Assembly (NCBI GenBank): GCA_963576725.1 | Contig: OY755247.1 | Span: 11,253,534-11,317,533 of the forward strand | Reading direction: 5' to 3' | DNA: 64,000 nucleotides | Source of the DNA: Azorinus chamasolen | Lineage: Eukaryota; Mollusca; Bivalvia; Cardiida; Solecurtidae | Shown here: positions 58,228 to 64,000 of the stretch, one piece after another | Position numbering within the stretch: position 1 is the first letter of the stretch | Layout: every line of letters starts with the position of its first letter | The notes under the pieces: model-generated | Told to the model about the DNA's origin: nothing | Seen by the model: only the letters and a program-made list of their open reading frames with translations | The model's database searches: none | Translations under genes and position numbers: made by a program

Positions 58228-58455
58228 CATTCACTCTTTCACTGCCAATGTCACATCGGTTATTGCTTATGCAAACAGTTTGGATCCAGATGAGACGCCG
58301 AGTAACTCGGCGTCTTACTCGACATCTCATCAGGATACAAACTGTTTGTTACTGTGGTTATGTTTTTGAAAGATAATAGCGAGAAAATTAAACAAACAAA
58401 ATTGTAATAGACAACAAATTATGCAGACGACAATTTATGTCGGCGAAAGGGTTAA
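58228..58455 (+). mobile_element. Family H2 MITE, complete
   Basis: TTCACTCTTTCACTGCCAATG to GTCGGCGAAAGGGTTAA; hairpin CAGTTTGGATCCAGATGAGA CGCCGAGTAACTCGGCG with a small extra CTTACTCGAC. Confidence 0.88.
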
Positions 58456-58469
58456 AAAAAAAGATTTTT

Positions 58470-58617
58470 TATTGCCATGATGAAAGATACTCATATCTGT
58501 AATACATAAGGAAACAGGGCAGACCCTGATTAGACAGCTCCTATCTGAGAGGCTGTCTGTCTTGGGGTCTGCTCTGTTTGCACATTTGTAAAAAGGCAAG
58601 ACTATGACGTTAAAGGT
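58470..58617 (+). mobile_element. Family A MITE, right part
   Basis: ATTGCCATGATGAAAGATAC, hairpin GACAGCTCCTATCTGAGAGGC, end TATGACGTTAAAGG. Confidence 0.65.
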
Positions 58618-58696
58618 TAGACCAATGTTCTCATTACACTTCAGATCACAAGAATTATTGTTTTGGGTGAGTGTTACAGGACCATAATGGCCTTCT

Positions 58697-58915
58697 TATT
58701 ATACCCCCACAAGCAAAGTTTGAGGGGGTATACTGGAATGACTGAAATGCCGGTCAGTCTGGTGGTCGGTCCATTCGCATTTAAACATGTGTAGTTGATT
58801 TCTCGAACTCCTCTTTCAATTAAAAAAATATTTGAATTTATATTTGGCATACATAATAAGCACAAATTGTAGATGTGCAAGGCGCAATTTTCATGTGTTT
58901 AGAGACAGACATTGC
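58697..58915 (+). mobile_element. Element N (TATACCCCCAC type)
   Basis: TTATACCCCCACAAGCAAAG and GAGGGGGTATACTGG form a head hairpin, followed by CGAACTCCTCTTTCAA and ATATTTGGCATACATAAT. Repeats with this head are widespread in invertebrate genomes. Right end not defined. Confidence 0.65.
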
Positions 58916-59121
58916 AGAATTTTACTTTATTGTCATTTTGGTATGAAACACGGTTGGTAACATACAGGACCTATCAACCCTTGGATTTGCAATCAAGGCT
59001 GTCATGCATGGGTATTCATAACGTTTAGTGGTAGTTCTAGTTTTGTCTACACTACAGCTTGACAATGTGCCAGCAGGCAACTGGTATCCTGATGATTAAT
59101 ATTTCTGATTTCTTCTTTTAG

Positions 59122-59217
59122 GGTTTAAAGAAACCAGGGTTGTGAGGAAAAACACTATTATGAGCCAGATGCCTGTCAATGATGTTACCGCTAACTCTGC
59201 TGCCTTTGATCAAAAGG
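59122..59217 (+). CDS. Exon c of the same gene
   Basis: Acceptor TTCTTCTTTTAG before 59122, donor CAAAAGG/GTAATC after 59217. 96 bases, phase 1 in and out. Codes (after the split G) FKETRVVRKNTIMSQMPVND, VTANSAAFDQK. Confidence 0.8.
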
Positions 59218-59283
59218 GTAATCAGGACATACTAACATTTTAACTCTTTTGACACTAGCGGTTATTTTATGATAATTTATGTA

Positions 59284-59460
59284 CAGTAAAATCCCTCTAA
59301 ACGGGACATTAAATTTAGTACACACATCAGTCTTGGAGACAGGTGGCAGCTTAATGCAGGGTGAAAGTCATGCAGAAAGCTCCTTTAGGAGCTTTCTGCA
59401 TGACTTTCACCCTGCATTAAGCAGCCACCTGCCTAAAAGTATCTAAATTCTTTTCAGTGT
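59284..59460. mobile_element. Family D MITE, right end worn
   Basis: CAGTAAAATCCCTCTAAACGG, hairpin GACAGGTGGCAGCTTAATGC, AAAGTCATGCAGAAAGCTCC TTTAGG; the right terminal CTCTAAACC...CTG is not preserved. Confidence 0.87.
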
Positions 59461-59544
59461 TTATGCTATACAGAATAAAAGAAGTCCAGGCTTCACCAAA
59501 AATAAATTCTTTTCAACTAGAATTTCGGTTGTGACGGGTTCTAC

Positions 59545-59610
59545 TTTAAACAGTTTTTATACAGAGGAGACGTATAGTAACCTATTGCTTCATCAGGATC
59601 AAATGTTGAA
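59545..59610. mobile_element. Family H hairpin scrap
   Basis: TTAAACAGTTTTTATACAGAG and CTTCATCAGGATCAAATG. Confidence 0.5.
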
Positions 59611-59656
59611 CATTCTGATCAAGATTTTTGAAAATCAGAGACAGAGACAGTCTTGT

Positions 59657-60192
59657 TTAACCCTTTACTCCATAAATACACCTTTCTTCACCTTTGTGAA
59701 CAGAGCAGACCCAGATCAGATGGTTCCTGTAGGAGCCAACTGATCAGGGTCTGCTCTGTTTGCTTGTGATGTAATAAAGATATGATTCTACAGTTTCTTC
59801 CATGGCCCAAACTTCCTGTGTCCTTGTGCTATTATAACAATTTATCTAATTAATATTCATGATGTCATTTTTAGCTCGTCTGTTTCGAAGAAAAGTCGAG
59901 CTATTGTGATCACTGGGTCGTAGTCGTCATTGTCGGCCTGCAAAAACTTTAATGTAGCCAATTACTCGAAAAGTATAAGAGGTATCAACATGAAACTTAA
60001 TAGGTTAGTAGATCTCATTGAGGGGAAGGTCCCTACATAAGAACCATAACTCCTGATTTCAAAGTTTTAGAGTTATGGCCCTATGTCGTTTTCAATTTTT
60101 TTTAATTTAGCTGGACAAGTACCAAACCAGACGAGCGTTGGCGCCGCACGAGGCTCTTGTTTTACATGAATTTTCATGGAGTAAAGGGTTAA
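59657..60192 (-). mobile_element. Family A1 MITE split by L1
   Basis: TTAACCCTTTACTCCATAAA to TTCATGATGTCATTT, L1, then ACATGAATTTTCATGGAGTAA AGGGTTAA; hairpin GATGGTTCCTGTAGGAGCC. Confidence 0.92.
59870..60162 (+). mobile_element. Element L1, complete
   Basis: TTAGCTCGTCTGTTTCGAAG, GTCGAGCTATTGTGATCACTG, GAAACTTAATAGGTTAGTAG, end GCCGCACGAGGCTCTTGTTTT. GCTCG...CGAGC at the head forms a stem. Confidence 0.82.
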
Positions 60193-60261
60193 AACATTGT
60201 AGCCGAAGAAGAATAAGAGATTTAGATAGATCAGTACTCGGCCTTATCTGCAGCTTGAATT

Positions 60262-60660
60262 TTCATAGACGAGTAGTGACTTTATGAATATTAATTAACT
60301 GGATTTTTTTTTTATCATGAATAATATTTCTATATTATCCCATAAGTAAACAGAGTAGGTCCTGGTCAGGCAACTCCTACAGGAGCTGTTTGATCTTGGT
60401 ACACTTTGTAAAGGTGTAAAAATGCATACAAGTATATACAGTAAAACCTCTCTGTAACAGCCACTAAATTACATAAAGTATTTTGTGTTAAATGCAAGTG
60501 GCTGCTTAAAAGCAAGGTGAAAGTATAACAGAACGCTCCTATAGGAGCATTCTGTTTTACTTTCACCTTGCTTTAAGCAGCCACCTGCCCTAAATAACAA
60601 CTAATTAGCACAATTTAGTGGCCGTTATAGAGAGGTTTCACTGTATGAAGAAATGGGTAA
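60262..60660 (+). mobile_element. Family A1 MITE split by D
   Basis: CGAGTAGTGACTTTATGAATA, hairpin GGCAACTCCTACAGGAGCTG, AATGCATACAAGTATA, D, then TGAAGAAATGGGTAAC. Confidence 0.75.
60439..60643. mobile_element. Family D MITE, complete (205 bp)
   Basis: CAGTAAAACCTCTCTGTAAC...GTTATAGAGAGGTTTCACTG, TA flanks, hairpin AACAGAACGCTCCTATAGGAG. It provides the uninterrupted version of the site used by A2 at 31813. Confidence 0.94.
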
Positions 60661-60849
60661 CCTTACTACCAAACTAGCCTAAATGCAGAACAGGTATGTG
60701 GTAAATTTTCCATAAACTAACAGAGTATCTTGAGTTATGGGAATAATGATATGCCAACATTTACAAACAGGAATTTTGTTTGCACACTCAGTAAACTCAG
60801 TAATTGTAATCTGGATGTATTGTAGTCTGCCACAATTCTCAAAGTCATT

Positions 60850-61028
60850 TTTAGCTTGTCTGTTTCGAAGAAATCACAAGCTATTGTCGTTGTCGGCATC
60901 GGCGTCCGAAATCTTAACATTGACCATAACTTCTTCAGTTTTTCATTTACAACCTTCATATTTGGTATGCATGTTCATCTTGAAATAACAACAGATGAGC
61001 ATTTGCACCCGCTGGCGGTGCTCTTGTT
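60850..61028 (+). mobile_element. Element L2, complete
   Basis: TTAGCTTGTCTGTTTCGAAG, AATCACAAGCTATTGTCGTTG, CCATAACTTCTTCAGTTTTTC, end GCACCCGCTGGCGGTGCTCT TGTTT. Confidence 0.83.
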
Positions 61029-61052
61029 TCTTCAATCTCTCTTCAAAGCTCT

Positions 61053-61130
61053 GTCAAACAGTTTCTGTTTGGAACCTGATGTGAAGCTGATTTATCTGAT
61101 CATGATCCAAACTGTTTGCATGGGTATCAT
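61053..61130. mobile_element. Family H hairpin, diverged
   Basis: GTCAAACAGTTTCTGTTTGG AACCTGATG and GATCATGATCCAAACTGTTTGC. Confidence 0.65.
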
Positions 61131-61155
61131 CAATTTGCTTGTAATGTGCAAAATA

Positions 61156-61356
61156 TTAACCCTTTCCTTCATATAAACGCCTTTTCATACATTCGCAAAC
61201 AGGGTCTGCCCTATTTGCTTTTGACATGATATATCTCTGATTTAAGAGATTTGGCAAAGCAAAAAGTTTCCTTTCAAATTTTACATTATGAAACTTCATC
61301 TAATAGATATTTATGATGTCATTTCAAACATGAATATTGAACAGAGATGGGATTAA
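61156..61356 (-). mobile_element. Family A3 MITE, hairpin arm deleted
   Basis: TTAACCCTTTCCTTCATATA, then ATTCGCAAACAGGGTCTGCC (the left arm and loop are missing), end GAACAGAGATGGGATTAA. Its last base lies 24 bp before exon d. Confidence 0.88.
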
Positions 61357-61380
61357 TTGCTGATGTATCTGTTTCTACAG

Positions 61381-61505
61381 GTATTGAGTTTGAGACAGAC
61401 GCATGCTCTCTGCAGAGTATTCTAGACAATACTGGGATTAAGAGACCACCTCCAGCTGCCCCTAAGACCCCAGAGGCCAGACACACACTTGCAGGGACAT
61501 CTGTG
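61381..61505 (+). CDS. Exon d of the same gene
   Basis: Acceptor ATCTGTTTCTACAG before 61381, donor TCTGTG/GTAAGA after 61505. 125 bases, phase 1 in, phase 0 out. Codes IEFETDACSLQSILDNTGIK, RPPPAAPKTPEARHTLAGTS, V. SLQSILDNTGI looks like a short amphipathic helix ahead of a Pro-rich tail with a K-T-P site. The gene continues past this exon, but no further exon was found to 64000. Confidence 0.8.
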
Positions 61506-61532
61506 GTAAGATCCTGTGTTACCCCGAACCTA

Positions 61533-61773
61533 TTAACCCTTCACTTGCTAATCGCGTCAATATACCTACCTGTAAATAGTGCAGACCCAGATGAGACAGC
61601 TCCTGCAGGAGCTGTCTCATCAGGGTCTGCACTATTTACAAGTTGATTGTGCAACCAGTGCACTCCACAGCAGTGTCTGCACAGCGAAATACTTGTACAC
61701 AGTGAAGATTTATGTAATTATACATGGGTAAAAAAGGAGAAATGTATTTTAAAATTCAGCAAGCGAAGGGTTA
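61533..61773 (-). mobile_element. Family F MITE, complete (241 bp)
   Basis: TTAACCCTTCACTTGCTAATC to GCAAGCGAAGGGTTAA; lacks about 9 bp (CAACAGGGC) of the long arm. Starts 27 bp after exon d. Confidence 0.93.
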
Positions 61774-61856
61774 AGTTTCAACTGTTTTCTGTTGCAATTG
61801 TCAAAGTGCAATTTTGTTCCATATCTTTTAGAAAAAAAACAAGGGTCTCTGATTAG

Positions 61857-62047
61857 GAGGTCCAGATAGAATGCGTAAATTAAAACATTTTCAAGAATAA
61901 CTCCTTTATTTCTCCACCTAACCCTATGTTGTGACCACTCTTTAGAATTGTCTCTTCGAGAGGGTTCTAAAGAGTGGTCTTAAGATAGAGTTTGGTGGAG
62001 AAATGACAATTTTAGTATTTGAGTACGCGACCTTTATCTGTTGCTAT
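61857..62047 (+). mobile_element. Family C MITE, complete
   Basis: AGGAGGTCCAGATAGAATGCG to TTTATCTGTTGCTATG; hairpin GACCACTCTTTAGAATTGTC. Confidence 0.87.
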
Positions 62048-62051
62048 GTGA

Positions 62052-62130
62052 TGGCAAACAGTTTTGATCCTGATATAATGCTGTGTTACTTGGCATCTCA
62101 TCCGGATTCAAGCTGTTTGCAAAAAGGTCA
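62052..62130. mobile_element. Family H hairpin
   Basis: GGCAAACAGTTTTGATCCTG ATATAATGCTG and GGCATCTCATCCGGATTC AAGC. Confidence 0.7.
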
Positions 62131-62187
62131 TTAGAAAAAGGTATAGTATAGGAAAGATTAACTGTTTGCAATTATCAGATGCCTTTA

Positions 62188-62414
62188 TCCCCATTACCTC
62201 ATAGGCTATTTTTAGATCCAACCTCTTTGAATAAATCTACCGAAAAGGAGCATCAACTAGAGAAAAGGAAAATTTTAGATTTTTGTAGTTTGAAACCATT
62301 GTGATAAATAGAGCATTTGCTCCTATAGGAGCAAATGCTCTATTTATCACAATGGTTTCAACAGGTTACTTTTGCAGAGGCGTCAAAAAGCGTCAATATG
62401 AGGGAATGGGTTAA
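62188..62414 (+). mobile_element. Family B MITE, complete
   Basis: ATCCCCATTACCTCATAGGC to TATGAGGGAATGGGTTAA; perfect hairpin; left TTAA changed. Confidence 0.92.
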
Positions 62415-63384
62415 ACTCAAAGTTATGCATTTTAACGATAGAAGTGCTGGCCCATGTCTGAAGGTTATTAATACTTTGCTGCTAATGTGCAAGGAAATGA
62501 TTCATAGTTGTACACTTGTTGGGCATGTCTTATGACCAAAAGTATTATAAGTCCTTTTACATCATAGATACACCTTTAAAGGCATTTCAAAGCTCCTTAT
62601 ATAAGAAAACTTCCCAAACTAAATCCACGTCTTAAATCCCTCAAAAATAATGTGTCAATTCATACAAAACTGAACAAAACAGTAATAAACTGCAGTAAAT
62701 TCACTTATTACTATAAAATCTCAACATACCAGATGAAAACGGAAGCCATTTTGAAAATAAAAACGGAACCCTAAATTCGGACCATAACCATTTCAACCCA
62801 AATCGACACTGCCTTCCGCCATATTGTTAGTTTCGTACACAAAGGGAGGAATCATGGAAATATTATTAATGCATCGTTTTGGAGCAATTTAGGAGGTTTT
62901 TTATCTTTAACATTGCATTGTTAAACAATCGTAACTATCGCAATATTTGTTTTACTATCGGCAATAGTATTGGTTTCTAATTTTTGGATCGATGCATTGA
63001 CATCAAGACATCCGCTTTCAGGATTAGTCGATCCATCATTACACCCCTAATATTAAGGGTTTCATATTTGCAGGTCATAGCAACTTAATAAATGTTCGGT
63101 CTGCATAAATCTCCTTCAATGACACCCAGTATCCCTTTTTTGAAAGGCTAACCTCCCTCTTTGCCTCGAAAAAATTATCACATGTATGCTTTAAATACCA
63201 TGCTTTTATAGCTGCATTGGGTATTTAGTTTTTGACCTATCTGTCTGTCAGTCCTTCTGTTTGTGTATCATAATAGATTGTTGCTTATCTATCACTTTCA
63301 TTTCTTGATAATTTTTTCTCAAATATTCTTTAAGAATTGTCATGAATAAAAGCATGGACAAGTTCCATTTTTAGAGAAATCTGT
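62415..63384. other. Stretch with little recognised content; X-type end
   Basis: About 62950-63050 (CTATCGCAATATTTG, GGATCGATGCATTGAC, ATCCATCATTACACCCCTAA) looks like the inverted end of the X element. The rest shows no MITE and no supported exon. Confidence 0.4.
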
Positions 63385-63625
63385 CATGGGGAACAACTTT
63401 TGTGTCACCTGCCGAGAGGCAATGTGTCACTTAGGGATCACTTTTGTGTTGTCTGTCCGCCCGTCTGTCTGTCCATCACACTTTCCTTTTTTGGGTCATC
63501 ATTTCTAAACCAATCATTATAGAGCTTTCAAATATCACATGTGTCTTCCTCTCACTGAGGACCATTGATGTAACTAAGGTTCGTCACTCTACATGCAATA
63601 CATTTTGAGTTATTCCCCTATGTTA
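63385..63625. mobile_element. Element V fragment
   Basis: CTGTCCGCCCGTCTGTCTGTCC followed by ATCACACTTTCC and CACTGAGG; GACA/GTCTGTCC-rich repeats of this type accompany M-like elements elsewhere. Ends not defined. Confidence 0.45.
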
Positions 63626-63636
63626 ACCTTATTTTT

Positions 63637-63710
63637 AGGCCAATTATCTCATAGGCTATTTTGAGACCCATTACCTCATAGGCTATTTTTAGACCAAACC
63701 TCTGACTATG
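63637..63710 (+). repeat. Tandem family B left ends
   Basis: CAATTATCTCATAGGCTATTT and CCCATTACCTCATAGGCTATT lie 36 bp apart; neither has a hairpin. Confidence 0.75.
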
Positions 63711-63761
63711 ATCATCGTATGTTAGGTCTGAGGATAGTTTCAGTTTTACAGTATTCTTTTA

Positions 63762-64000
63762 TCCCTTTACTCCATGAATATTCATGTTACAAGAAATAAT
63801 GAATACAATGACATCATGCATATTAATTAATAGCTGAATTGTAACAATTGCATACAAATATAAAACATATTGGCCGTGGCAAATACTATAGAAACAGATC
63901 TATATTATTCATAACAGCAGATTCTGATCAGTCTGCTCCTGATAATAGCACATGAATAGACATTTTTGGGGATGGCAGAAACTAGAAACAAATCTATAGT
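63762..64000 (+). mobile_element. Family A1 MITE, runs off the window
   Basis: ATCCCTTTACTCCATGAATA, hairpin remnant GCAGATTCTGATCAGTCTGC TCC, then a second A1-like internal block (TAATAGCACATGAATAGAC... GGCAGAAACTAG), i.e. partly duplicated. Confidence 0.75.

Noticed and set aside
54727..61505. Assigning the gene to a named mitotic regulator on the basis of SPTKPMRRP
   Set aside because: The motif is short and occurs in unrelated proteins; the remaining sequence gave no convincing match from memory.
62730..62749. Minus-strand mini first exon (ATGGCTTCCG… with donor CTG/GTATGT)
   Set aside because: Only 20 coding bases; the pattern is too short to support.
1..64000. Hairpins as bacterial-type terminators or an integron-like array
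   Set aside because: Introns, a SINE and nested DNA transposons show that this is animal nuclear DNA; the hairpins belong to mobile elements with TTAA or TA duplications.

Overview
The window is eukaryotic, AT-rich, intron-containing nuclear DNA that is gene-poor and crowded with short non-coding DNA transposons. No prokaryotic operon, rRNA, CRISPR or viral gene is visible. The mix of repeats (TTAA-flanked snapback MITEs, pogo/Tigger-like MITEs, a tRNA-headed SINE with an AAAC tail, elements opening with AGCTC...GAGCT hairpins and closing in CTCTTGTTT, a 143-bp tandem-repeat element with GGAC-rich microsatellite) is typical of lophotrochozoan and especially bivalve mollusc genomes. 'Bivalve' is an inference; no conserved host gene was recognised well enough to prove it.

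Family names used here are local labels. TTAA families (each starts TTAACC(C), ends GGGTTAA and carries a central hairpin): A1 (outer TTAACCCTTTACTCC), A2 (TTAACCCTTTCCCTGTTC), A3 (intermediate), B (TTAACCCATTACCTCATAGG, hairpin AAACCATTGTGATAAATAG), E (TTAACCCTTACAGTGC), F (TTAACCCTTCTCTTGC, about 250 bp, very uniform), G (TTAACCCTTCCACCGCC), H1/H2 (hairpin GTTTGGATCCAGATGAGA), Q and R (single or few copies). Other families: C (ends CAGAGCTCCAGATAA / TTATCTGTAGCTCTG, hairpin CCAAACCCTATGTTGTGACC), D (ends CAGTAAAACCTCT, TA target, pogo/Tigger-like), I (75-bp pure palindrome CGAGGGCTTGGTGC), J, K, L1/L2, M, N, P, S, T, U, V, W, X. In family A '+' means the ATGAATATTCATG arm comes first; in B the CATAGGCTATTTTTAGA arm; in C the CTCCAGATAAG end; in E the CTTACAGTGC end; in F the CTTCTCTTGC end.

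Layout: 1-2 kb, A1/B/Q cluster; 2.2-3.7 kb, E, a possible broken coding piece, F, and an A copy whose hairpin arm has expanded into a minisatellite; 3.8-8.9 kb, A/B/C copies with a 1.3-kb repeat-poor gap; 8.9-11.2 kb, F, an 866-bp pogo-like element, L1 and D; 11.5-12.5 kb, tandem-repeat element M; 12.6-47 kb, a nearly continuous chain of A, B, C, D, E, F, G, H and R copies, often nested, with a SINE at 23.9 kb, palindrome U at 30 kb, a three-level nest at 31.6-32.2 kb, a D copy hit three times at 43.4-44.1 kb and fold-back element K at 46.9 kb; 47.3-49.7 kb, a MITE-free stretch with a possible minus-strand signal-peptide exon and a possible plus-strand start; 49.7-54.7 kb, A2-rich nests and a CpG/CGTACG-rich block; 54.7-61.5 kb, four phase-compatible plus-strand exons of one gene separated by repeat-filled introns; 61.5-64 kb, F, C, H, B and A1.

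Functionally the only well-supported host gene is the four-exon one (about 160 codons seen, continuing outside), coding a basic, Ser/Thr/Pro-rich protein. Everything else is best read as several waves of non-autonomous elements. Nested copies show that the TTAA families duplicate TTAA on insertion, which fits mobilisation by a piggyBac-type transposase encoded elsewhere; no transposase gene is present here. Apart from the four exons, nearly all open frames of 60-110 codons are translations of these hairpins. Coordinates of repeat ends were read by eye and may be off by a few bases; diverged copies are less certain.
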